Shown: piece after piece, positions 1 to 4,739 of the stretch | Layout of the letters: every line of letters starts with the position of its first letter | Numbering within the stretch: the first letter of the stretch is position 1 | From: an uncultured Lachnospiraceae bacterium | GTDB taxonomy: Bacteria; Bacillota_A; Clostridia; Lachnospirales; Lachnospiraceae | Assembly (NCBI GenBank): GCA_902783205.1 | Contig: CACZQE010000343.1 | Location: 1 to 5,560 of the forward strand | Direction of reading: 5' to 3' | DNA: 5,560 nucleotides | Notes under the pieces: model-generated | Databases searched by the model: none | The model's input: the letters and a program-made list of their open reading frames with translations, nothing else | Told to the model about the DNA's origin: nothing | Position numbers and translations under genes: made by a program

Positions 1-671
1 CCGTCCTTTACAGTCAGCACTGCAGGGGAAGTTACTGTTGCCCTTCCGCTGCCGCCGCCCAGGGTCACATCCGCCGTGTAAGTTCCGTCAGCCAGTTTCA
101 GGCTTTCCACTGTTGTGACAACACCGTCTTCAAATGCGTCAAAAGGCAGAGAGTCGGCACGGAACACGATGGTACGGTCATACCATTTTTCTTTGTTCTT
201 GCTGAAAGCCGCACAGCTGATACCCTGATCCAGCGCTTCCACCGGCACGGTAAATGTATGTACGCCATCCGCATTTTCCTCGAAAGGAATAAAGTCGCTT
301 TCAGACGCCTTGGCCGCCTCTTGGCCCGTACCCATGTAGACAAAGAGGTATCCCTGTCCGCTCATGAGCATATCCGCTGTCATTTTACCATCTTTCACGG
401 TCAGTTTACAATCAATAATCTTAAACATTGCGGAACTGGAATCCACAACAACAGGATAAACACCGTCCTTGATCTGGTCAGCAGTGATCGGCGTCATGGA
501 ATCATCCACAACTTTTTTTATATCACTCATCTCACCCGTGGTTGCCACTTTAGAATATTTACCCTCTGTTGCCGACTCCGCCCCGCCGCCGACTGTACCG
601 CATCCGGCAAATACAACTGCCATCAGCAGCAGGCAGACAGCAAGGGAAAAACACTTCTTCAAATGTTTCAT
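1..671 (-). CDS. Lipoprotein with two similar beta-rich segments, C-terminus outside window
   Basis: This is a partial gene read leftwards from an ATG at 671; the frame stays open for 223 codons to the window edge. A GAAGGA ribosome binding site lies 6 bases before the ATG. Residues 1-24 form a lipoprotein signal (basic start, hydrophobic core, lipobox FAGC with Cys24), followed by a Gly/Ser/Glu-rich linker, so the mature protein should be anchored outside the membrane. The body has two similar segments. One starts DGVY (residues 69-72) and runs to LTVKDG (90-95); the other starts DGTY (195-198) and runs to LTVKDG (219-224). Between them is a block with YLFVYMGTG (108-116) and EKWYDRTIVF (161-170). 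I know this type from clostridial surface proteins but cannot name a verified family; NEAT-like metal or haem binding is only a guess from the strand pattern. It follows the exported chelatase gene on the same strand, which suggests a shared task. The transport partner, if any, is outside the window. Confidence 0.85.
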   Translation of the reverse strand, partial: MKHLKKCFSLAVCLLLMAVVFAGCGTVGGGAESATEGKYSKVATTGEMSDIKKVVDDSMTPITADQIKDGVYPVVVDSSSAMFKIIDCKLTVKDGKMTADMLMSGQGYLFVYMGTGQEAAKASESDFIPFEENADGVHTFTVPVEALDQGISCAAFSKNKEKWYDRTIVFRADSLPFDAFEDGVVTTVESLKLADGTYTADVTLGGGSGRATVTSPAVLTVKD

Positions 672-702
672 AAAACATCCTTCTTTCTCTAAGAGTTCTG
701 CT

Positions 703-735
703 AAAAAAAGCAGCCCGCAGAACGCGGACTGCTTT
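703..735 (-). terminator. Intrinsic terminator between cbiK and the downstream lipoprotein gene
   Basis: Read on the minus strand, AAAGCAG-T-CCGC pairs with GCGG-G-CTGCTTT around a 5-base loop, giving a 12-bp stem with one U-G pair. It runs directly into seven Ts, four of them beyond the stem. It starts about 40 bases after the chelatase stop codon. Only 31 bases separate its T-run from the next start codon, too little for a separate promoter beyond the hairpin, so it probably acts as a partial terminator that lowers expression of the second gene. A weak promoter-like pair (TTGAAT at 768-773, TACTAT at 743-748, spacing 19) lies just before it. Confidence 0.85.
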
Positions 736-774
736 CTGTCCTATAGTAAGTATCAGCAAATAACCTTATTCAAA

Positions 775-1770
775 TTATTTAAGAGCGTCGATTGCTTTCT
801 TACAATGCTCAACATAGATCTTCTGAATCTCGGGAACCTGTCCAAGTCCTTCAAGAACAGTTTCAACCTCATAGCCTTCAGCGCCAAACTGGGAAGCCCA
901 GGACTCCGGATCTTCCAGATCAGCCATATCGTTGTTGGCATGATCGCCTGCTACAACCATCATATCACGTAATACGACTTTCTTGTACTCTCCGCCTGCT
1001 TTAACCTTGTCAATTACGAAGGGAAGGCTCAGTCCTTCGATGTCTTCTTCAACAACGCCGACATAGTAGTTCTTTCCGCCTGCTTTTGTAAGAGCATCCT
1101 GAATCTTTGTATAAGTCTTGTTGGAGTCAGCAGGATTAACTGTCTCGTTATCTGCCGGTGTTCCGTGTCCCATGAAGACGATTGCCGTATCATCAGCCTG
1201 GAACTCTTTTGTTACATCAACAAGAATCTGAGCAACTCTGTTATAGTCATCATCACTGGTCAGAAGCGGATCACCGATGGAAATCTTGAAATCCTCGGAA
1301 TAATCAGCAAGGATGTTCTTCAGTTCCTGGTTCTCAGCACCGCTCATTAAGTGTGTCGGCTGTACAACAAGTTCTTTAACTCCATTTGCTCTTGCACGGT
1401 CAAGCGCCTCTGTTACGGAGTCGATTACTTCACCGTCACGCTCTTTAACGTGATTGATGATGATGTCACTGGTAAATGCACGGCGAACGGACCATCCGTC
1501 CTTCTCATACTCTGCCTTAATAGCGTTCTCAATGCCGCCGATTGTTGCAACACGGCTGTCATTATAGCTTGTACCAAAGCTGACAACAAGGATTTCTTTT
1601 TCTCCGATATCATCCTGGTTCAGCGGATCGTCCTTGGAAGCATCGCCTGTTGCCATCGGATCCTCAGCAGTAGTTCCTTCACCTGCTGCGGGTGCCGGTG
1701 ATGAACCACATCCGGCTACCAGACCGACAATCATCATAGATGCAAGCAGCATCGCTAAAAGTTTCTTCAT
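775..1770 (-). CDS. cbiK: Exported CbiK-family (sirohydrochlorin cobaltochelatase-like) lipoprotein
   Basis: This 331-residue protein belongs to the anaerobic cobalt chelatase family CbiK, whose members insert Co2+ into sirohydrochlorin in the early-cobalt route to cobalamin. The family signature is visible: ILVVSFGTSYNDSR (60-73), TIGGIE (76-81), VQPTH (136-140), MGHGT (200-204), GVVEEDIEG (238-246) and VVAGDHANNDM (272-282). By analogy with characterised CbiK proteins, His140, His277 and a Glu in 241-245 are likely metal ligands; His202 is also conserved. Unusually, residues 1-21 are a lipoprotein signal ending in the lipobox VAGC (Cys21), and residues 22-57 are a low-complexity acidic linker. 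The enzyme should therefore be tethered outside the cell, whereas classical CbiK is cytoplasmic. A periplasmic CbiK is known from Desulfovibrio, where it binds haem. Exported forms may chelate metal or bind haem or another tetrapyrrole for uptake; I cannot tell which. The start is supported by AGGAGG 9 bases upstream. The next gene on this strand is another lipoprotein. Confidence 0.88.
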   Translation of the reverse strand: MKKLLAMLLASMMIVGLVAGCGSSPAPAAGEGTTAEDPMATGDASKDDPLNQDDIGEKEILVVSFGTSYNDSRVATIGGIENAIKAEYEKDGWSVRRAFTSDIIINHVKERDGEVIDSVTEALDRARANGVKELVVQPTHLMSGAENQELKNILADYSEDFKISIGDPLLTSDDDYNRVAQILVDVTKEFQADDTAIVFMGHGTPADNETVNPADSNKTYTKIQDALTKAGGKNYYVGVVEEDIEGLSLPFVIDKVKAGGEYKKVVLRDMMVVAGDHANNDMADLEDPESWASQFGAEGYEVETVLEGLGQVPEIQKIYVEHCKKAIDALK

Positions 1771-1811
1771 TTCTTAGTACCTCCTCATAAAAACCTGGAT
1801 CATACAATCTG

Positions 1812-1821
1812 TTTGTACAAA
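1812..1821. promoter_or_regulatory. Perfect palindrome TTTGTACAAA in the chelatase leader
   Basis: A perfect 10-bp palindrome lies about 15-25 bases downstream of the predicted transcription start and upstream of the ribosome binding site. Its position would suit a repressor site, but a 10-bp A/T-rich palindrome could be chance. Confidence 0.35.
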
Positions 1822-1830
1822 TCCGATATA

Positions 1831-1851
1831 GTGCTAGGAATATTATAGCAC
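1831..1851. promoter_or_regulatory. Inverted repeat GTGCTA-N9-TAGCAC over the -10 of cbiK
   Basis: Exact 6-bp inverted arms (1831-1836 and 1846-1851) have centres 15 bp apart. They span the -10 box and the expected start point of the chelatase promoter. This is the classic place for a dimeric repressor, so I infer an operator, perhaps for metal- or tetrapyrrole-responsive control. It does not match the Fur, LexA or CIRCE consensus as I know them. Confidence 0.5.
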
Positions 1852-1870
1852 CATGAATTTTACATCGCAA
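1842..1870 (-). promoter_or_regulatory. Sigma-A promoter of cbiK
   Basis: On the minus strand, a -35 box TTGCGA (1865-1870) and a perfect -10 TATAAT (1842-1847) are separated by 17 bp. TG one base before the -10 makes it an extended -10. Transcription would start near 1835, giving a leader of about 65 bases. Adjacent A/T tracts upstream could act as an UP element. Confidence 0.85.
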
Positions 1871-1871
1871 C

Positions 1872-1913
1872 TTTTTTGTCTAATTAGCATGAAAAAAACT
1901 TTTGTTTTTTGTC
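1872..1913. repeat. A/T-tract region upstream of the cbiK -35
   Basis: TTTTTTGTC occurs at 1872-1880 and again at 1905-1913, 33 bp apart, about three helical turns. Between them AAAAAAC-TTTT-GTTTTTT (1893-1910) is a perfect inverted repeat with 7-bp arms. Read on the chelatase strand, these are GACAAAAAA motifs directly upstream of the -35, consistent with an UP element, intrinsically bent DNA or regulator sites. The hairpin faces no gene end, so I do not call it a terminator. Confidence 0.4.
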
Positions 1914-1960
1914 ATTTATTTACCCTTATAGGGATAATAATATCAATATTTTCCACTCTT

Positions 1961-1988
1961 TTGACCGTCTTTTATTGGGTGTAATAAT
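1961..1988 (+). promoter_or_regulatory. Possible distal promoter of the MBL-fold hydrolase
   Basis: TTGACC (1961-1966) and AATAAT (1983-1988) are spaced 16 bp, with TG (1980-1981) in the extended -10 position. If used, the leader to the hydrolase would be about 180 bases and would carry the repeats at 2058-2093. In A/T-rich DNA such matches also arise by chance. Confidence 0.3.
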
Positions 1989-2057
1989 TTGTCATAGAAA
2001 GACCCTTCCGAATCTTTTGACGCCATCCCACATCATCCTGCAGACATACTATTAATC

Positions 2058-2088
2058 CTATAAAAGGTATTGTTTTATTCTATAAAAG
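2058..2088 (+). repeat. Direct repeat CTATAAAAG x2, 22-bp period, upstream of the hydrolase
   Basis: The 9-mer CTATAAAAG occurs exactly at 2058-2066 and 2080-2088, separated by 13 bp, so both copies face the same side of the helix. They lie just upstream of -10-like sequences (TAAAAT 2103-2108, GATAAT 2110-2115) that have no good -35 box. That is the expected layout for a promoter that needs an activator bound to tandem sites. LytTR-type regulators use similar geometry, but the motif itself is not their consensus. Confidence 0.45.
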
Positions 2089-2093
2089 CAATA
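2068..2093. repeat. Interrupted inverted repeat upstream of the hydrolase
   Basis: TATTG-TTTTAT (2068-2078) pairs with ATAAAA-G-CAATA (2082-2093) with one bulged G and a 3-base centre. It overlaps the second direct-repeat copy. It may be an operator or, in a long leader, a weak A/U hairpin. No T-run follows, so it is not a terminator. Confidence 0.3.
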
Positions 2094-2176
2094 ATATTAC
2101 TGTAAAATGGATAATAACAGACAAGCTAGTGCAGAAATCCGTAAACAGCAAAGATTCGTATTGGAGGAGGTAAATC

Positions 2177-2983
2177 ATGCTACGGTTTTATATACTGGAC
2201 ACCGGTTATCTGAAAACAGATAAAAACAACGTTGTGGCTAATTCCACCATTGCTACCAGAAGCAATCCTGATGTAAAGCATACATTTTACAATCTGCCTG
2301 TCATGTGTATCCTGATCCGCCATGATAACGGCTGGATCCTCTATGACACCGGCAGCAATATGAACGCGATGAACGGACACTGGGCACCTGATATAGCGGA
2401 TGCCTATGACCTGCATCAAACAGTCGAACAGAATCTGGAGGTTCAGCTGGCAAGAGTCGGCCTTCGCCCCACCGATATTGATACTGTGGTACTGTCCCAC
2501 ATGCATTTTGACCACACAGGAAATGTACACCTGTTCAAACATGCGGATATCTATGCGCCAAAGGCAGACTTCGAGTATGCCCAGACCATGGTCCGGGTAA
2601 CAAATGATTACACCCAGTGGGTGGGATATTGTAAAAACGACCTGGACGTAGTCGTGGACCATTACCGCCTGGTAGAAGAAGACTTTGAACTGGTACCGGG
2701 AGTCGAAGTGATCAACCTTCCGGGACATACGCCCGGTCTGCTGGGACTGGTCATCCACCTGGAAAAGGAAGGAACCTTCGTCTTCCCGATGGATGCGGTC
2801 TATACCATGGAAATCTACGGACCGCCCGGAAAAGCATCCGGACTGCTGGGTCAAAGACCTGAATACTTCAAATCCATTGAAAGAGTCCGCTATCTGACCA
2901 ATAAATACAAGGCCACCATGATTCCGGCTCATGACTGGGATCTTTTCCAGACGCTTAAGAAGGCGCCGAATTACTACGAGTAA
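2177..2983 (+). CDS. MBL-fold metallo-hydrolase, N-acyl homoserine lactonase-like
   Basis: This 268-residue cytoplasmic protein has the metallo-beta-lactamase fold. The zinc-binding motif HMHFDH is at 108-113 (His108, His110, Asp112, His113), with further ligands His184 (LPGHTPG), Asp206 (PMDAVY) and His252 (PAHDWD). DTGS at 57-60 is the usual strand-turn before the active site. Tyr209, three residues after the bridging Asp, matches the position of the catalytic tyrosine (Asp191/Tyr194) of Bacillus AiiA. The length is slightly above AiiA (about 250). The subgroup hydrolyses the lactone ring of acyl-homoserine lactones, but many relatives act on other lactones or esters, so the substrate is uncertain, more so in a presumed Firmicute that does not use these signals. 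There is no signal peptide. AGGAGG 6 bases before the ATG supports the start. It appears monocistronic: a promoter region with repeats lies before it and a terminator 23 bases after. Confidence 0.9.
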   Translation: MLRFYILDTGYLKTDKNNVVANSTIATRSNPDVKHTFYNLPVMCILIRHDNGWILYDTGSNMNAMNGHWAPDIADAYDLHQTVEQNLEVQLARVGLRPTDIDTVVLSHMHFDHTGNVHLFKHADIYAPKADFEYAQTMVRVTNDYTQWVGYCKNDLDVVVDHYRLVEEDFELVPGVEVINLPGHTPGLLGLVIHLEKEGTFVFPMDAVYTMEIYGPPGKASGLLGQRPEYFKSIERVRYLTNKYKATMIPAHDWDLFQTLKKAPNYYE

Positions 2984-3005
2984 AAAGCTGATCTAAAATA
3001 CAAGA

Positions 3006-3040
3006 GGGAACTGTCTTTTCGGGCAGTTCCCTTTTTCTTT
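3006..3040 (+). terminator. Terminator of the hydrolase, probably shared with the convergent gene
   Basis: GGGAACTG (3006-3013) pairs with CAGTTCCC (3024-3031), with two more pairs possible inside (one U-G) around TTTTCG, followed by TTTTTCTTT. The hairpin lies 23 bases after the hydrolase stop. In the opposite direction the same stem comes 16 bases after the stop of the membrane regulator but is followed only by TCTTGTATTTT, so it is a weaker terminator there. Confidence 0.9.
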
Positions 3041-3046
3041 GTTTTT

Positions 3047-4036
3047 TTATTTTTTTACAATAAGCTTCAGGATCTCCCGATAGGCCGCATAGAGCACGCC
3101 GGCCACCGGCCAGACGATCCAGGTAAAATCCCATCTCTGAGTGATAAAACTCCATCCCAGATAAACAGCAGTAGCGATAGCCCAATAGATACCGTCATAT
3201 TTTCCGATTTTCTTGTTCAGCCTGGTATAATCTCCTTCTTCCAGGAGTTTATCCATGCCTCCATGTCTTATGCAGGTAAGAACGATCATTTTCACACCCA
3301 AGGCAACCATCAGCAGCAGAAGGCCCGTTCCCACAGCCTCCAGGATACCGCTGTCCGGCCGGTTACGGACTGCCATGATCAGAAACATGGGAATCGCCGA
3401 CATGACACAGAGCATGATCCCAAGAATCAGAAGACGATTGTGAGTTTCGGAATAGGTTGATTTACGTTCTTTAACCATCCCGTTCACTCCATATTCGGTA
3501 TCAATATTGTCCGTCTCCAGATATTCATAAGGCTTTCCTCTGAGTCCGCAGCTGATAAACATAGCTACTGCCACGGCCACCATAGCAAGCAGGACGGTCA
3601 CGCCGATCAGCCCTGCCGTGTACTCATTGAGAGGAATCTGTCCCGCATCCGCAAGAGCTTCCAGGACGATCACAAGCAAGGGAGAAAGGATGCAGATCAT
3701 AACTCCCGTTGAGATCATCGCTGCAGCATGTTCATTCCACTCAAGAAAGCGGTTGGCCTCTTCCATGGAAACCTTCCTGCCCGGGTCTTCCACAGAATCA
3801 TTTTCTGCAGGCTGAACCTCCGGCAATGCCTTCTCTTCAATTTCATCCTTAAGAAGATAATCTGTACTGACACCAAACACTTCGGCCAGCTGGAGAATCC
3901 TCTTCATGTCGGGCATGGACTGGGCCCCCTCCCATTTGGATACTGACTGTCTGGATACTCCGAGTTTTTCTGCCAGCTCCTCCTGGGACCATCCGTTTTT
4001 CTTTCTGTTTTCAATAATCTTGTCTGCTAATATCAT
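3047..4036 (-). CDS. Membrane-anchored XRE-family transcriptional regulator
   Basis: This 329-residue protein has an N-terminal Cro/CI-type helix-turn-helix at about residues 5-60. SQEELAEKLG (17-26) and SRQSVSKWEGA (28-38) are the two DNA-contact helices, followed by MPDMKRILQLAEVFGVSTDYLL, typical of the family. An acidic linker (64-100) leads to about six hydrophobic segments near 105-127, 140-163, 201-223, 231-256, 281-298 and 302-318. A polar stretch at 166-200 and a charged one at 257-280 separate them into pairs. The DNA-binding domain should stay in the cytoplasm, tethered to the membrane; a role in sensing an envelope or membrane signal is inference. The start is supported by AAGGAGG 7 bases upstream. 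It is convergent with the hydrolase and separated from the small gene upstream by a terminator, so it likely has its own promoter. Its targets are unknown; palindromes ahead of it suggest autoregulation. Confidence 0.87.
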   Translation of the reverse strand: MILADKIIENRKKNGWSQEELAEKLGVSRQSVSKWEGAQSMPDMKRILQLAEVFGVSTDYLLKDEIEEKALPEVQPAENDSVEDPGRKVSMEEANRFLEWNEHAAAMISTGVMICILSPLLVIVLEALADAGQIPLNEYTAGLIGVTVLLAMVAVAVAMFISCGLRGKPYEYLETDNIDTEYGVNGMVKERKSTYSETHNRLLILGIMLCVMSAIPMFLIMAVRNRPDSGILEAVGTGLLLLMVALGVKMIVLTCIRHGGMDKLLEEGDYTRLNKKIGKYDGIYWAIATAVYLGWSFITQRWDFTWIVWPVAGVLYAAYREILKLIVKK

Positions 4037-4051
4037 TGTACTGCCTCCTTC

Positions 4052-4133
4052 CGGTAACTTGATACCGAAATCTTATCTTTTCAGGGGATTGCGTACAAGA
4101 AACCAGGCTTTTCAATCTGTCAACCATCGGTTG
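4052..4133 (-). promoter_or_regulatory. Putative promoter and operators of the membrane XRE regulator
   Basis: Two inverted repeats lie here: CGGTA-N6-TACCG at 4052-4067 and CAACC-ATC-GGTTG at 4121-4133. The second overlaps a consensus-like -35, TTGACA (4118-4123, minus strand), which lacks a good -10 at normal spacing. An alternative pair is TTGTAC (4093-4098) with TAAGAT (4070-4075), spacing 17. The position between terminator and start codon fits a self-regulated promoter, but which boxes are used is unclear. Confidence 0.35.
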
Positions 4134-4171
4134 CAAAAGGGTAATTTGCCGCCTGAATACCTGTATTATAG

Positions 4172-4197
4172 AAAAAAGAGGGCCCGAAAGCCCTCTT
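4172..4197 (-). terminator. Intrinsic terminator of the 106-aa gene
   Basis: On the minus strand AAGAGGGC pairs with GCCCTCTT around a TTTCGG loop (a U-G pair can close a UUCG tetraloop), and the stem runs into six Ts. It lies 22 bases after the stop codon at 4219. Confidence 0.92.
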
Positions 4198-4218
4198 GAT
4201 CAATCGTCAATTTACATT

Positions 4219-4539
4219 TCAGCTGGGATTGATACCTTCCAGGATCGGCATGATTGTTTCTCTGATTTCATTCTTAAGGTTGAATGTTACGAACCCAGAA
4301 TCTTTTAATGTTATGGTCATACGATCTGTAAAAGTCTTTTTCTCAATCTGGTAAGACTGAATATCAGCAGCGGTAAATCTCATGGCTTCTTTGCCGTGAG
4401 CAAGAGCTGCGCCAATCGCCCCAAAGAGAAGGCGGGTTGCGATACTCTTTTTAAAGATGAGGATCTCTTCGCCGTTTATTTCAATTGCACCGTCACCCCT
4501 GCCGATCGTGGAGTTAAATATTGTAATATTAGATCTCAT
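4219..4539 (-). CDS. Small protein of unknown function, possibly PH-like domain
   Basis: This 106-residue protein has no signal peptide. Its only hydrophobic stretch is the short ATRLLFGAIGAALAHG (34-49), too short and too interrupted to be sure of a membrane helix. The pattern is a run of short beta strands (IEINGEEILIFKK at 19-31, DRMTITLKDSGFVTFNL at 72-88) and a closing helix (NEIRETIMPILEGI). This resembles the small bacterial PH-like domains, with a strand of the form ADIQSYQIEKK (58-68) before the last pair, but I cannot confirm the family. AGGAGG 5 bases before the ATG supports the start. It has its own near-consensus promoter and terminator, so it is a single-gene unit. Reality as a gene: high. 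Function: unknown. Confidence 0.85.
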   Translation of the reverse strand: MRSNITIFNSTIGRGDGAIEINGEEILIFKKSIATRLLFGAIGAALAHGKEAMRFTAADIQSYQIEKKTFTDRMTITLKDSGFVTFNLKNEIRETIMPILEGINPS

Positions 4540-4571
4540 GCTGCCCTCCTTAGTACATGCTTTATGAATCT

Positions 4572-4601
4572 ATCATAACCTCAGACAGTATATGCTGTCA
4601 A
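4572..4601 (-). promoter_or_regulatory. Sigma-A promoter of the 106-aa gene
   Basis: On the minus strand, a perfect -35 TTGACA (4596-4601) and a -10 TATGAT (4572-4577, 5 of 6) are separated by 18 bp. The leader would be about 25 bases with AGGAGG inside it. Confidence 0.85.
4584..4599. promoter_or_regulatory. 16-bp near-palindrome in the promoter spacer
   Basis: GACAGTATATGCTGTC is symmetrical except for one base pair. It sits between the -35 and -10 boxes of the 106-aa gene and overlaps the -35. It is a good candidate operator. Its left side AGACAGTA (4583-4590) recurs at 4684-4691 just downstream of the -10 of the divergent lipoprotein gene, so one regulator might act on both promoters. 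Confidence 0.5.
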
Positions 4602-4675
4602 TCATCTCCCTGCCTTTGGCTTACAGTGTTAAATCCGAAGAGACGACTGTGCTTTTTCTGTGACAATTATATGTG

Positions 4676-4681
4676 TATAAT
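4676..4681 (+). promoter_or_regulatory. Promoter (-10 TATAAT) of the lipoprotein gene at 4740
   Basis: A perfect TATAAT lies 58 bases before the start codon. The -35 at 17-bp spacing (TTTTTC, 4653-4658) is poor, so the promoter may need help from an activator or be recognised mainly through its -10 region. AGACAGTA follows at 4684-4691, near the expected start point. Confidence 0.6.
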
Positions 4682-4724
4682 ACAGACAGTAAAACAAAAT
4701 ACTTTTGAGAGATTAATAATTAAA

Positions 4725-4731
4725 AAGGAGG
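4725..4731 (+). promoter_or_regulatory. Ribosome binding site AAGGAGG that decides the start at 4740
   Basis: AAGGAGG is 8 bases before ATG 4740. The alternative ATG at 4746, giving MKKALIAG, would be 14 bases away. The first start is therefore preferred. Confidence 0.85.
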
Positions 4732-4739
4732 TAATTATC

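Larger units (their letters stand above)
1771..2176. other. Divergent intergenic regulatory region, no gene
   Basis: This 406-bp A/T-rich stretch separates the leftward chelatase gene from the rightward hydrolase gene. I find no convincing coding frame or RNA gene. The chelatase leader from its predicted start is only about 65 bases, too short for a cobalamin riboswitch. The part near 1800-1920 holds the chelatase promoter, two palindromes and A/T tracts. The part near 2050-2120 holds repeats that probably control the hydrolase. Between them lie CCCT-N3-AGGG at 1923-1933 and a 9-bp direct repeat TCTTTTGAC at 1957-1965 and 2013-2021, both of unknown meaning. Confidence 0.7.

Noticed and set aside
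258..972. Two plus-strand frames (258-692 and 469-972) overlapping the lipoprotein and chelatase genes
   Set aside because: They run antisense to convincing genes, lack ribosome binding sites and have low-complexity translations.
1771..1835. Cobalamin riboswitch ahead of the CbiK gene
   Set aside because: The predicted leader is only about 65 bases and I see no B12-box-like core; a B12 riboswitch needs roughly 200 bases.
1893..1910. AAAAAAC-TTTT-GTTTTTT as a terminator
   Set aside because: The stem is only A-T pairs apart from one and lies between divergent promoters, not after any gene.
2180..2932. 250-codon open frame on the minus strand opposite the lactonase-like gene
   Set aside because: It overlaps almost the whole plus-strand gene, has no ribosome binding site or promoter, and its translation has no recognisable motifs; the plus frame has complete catalytic motifs.
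4121..4133. Attachment site or short mobile-element end
   Set aside because: Only a single 5-bp inverted repeat with no partner copy, integrase or transposase anywhere in the window.
4165..4170. TATAAT on the minus strand just after the 106-aa gene terminator, as promoter of the membrane regulator
   Set aside because: The -35 position falls inside the terminator stem and does not resemble TTGACA, and no extended -10 is present.
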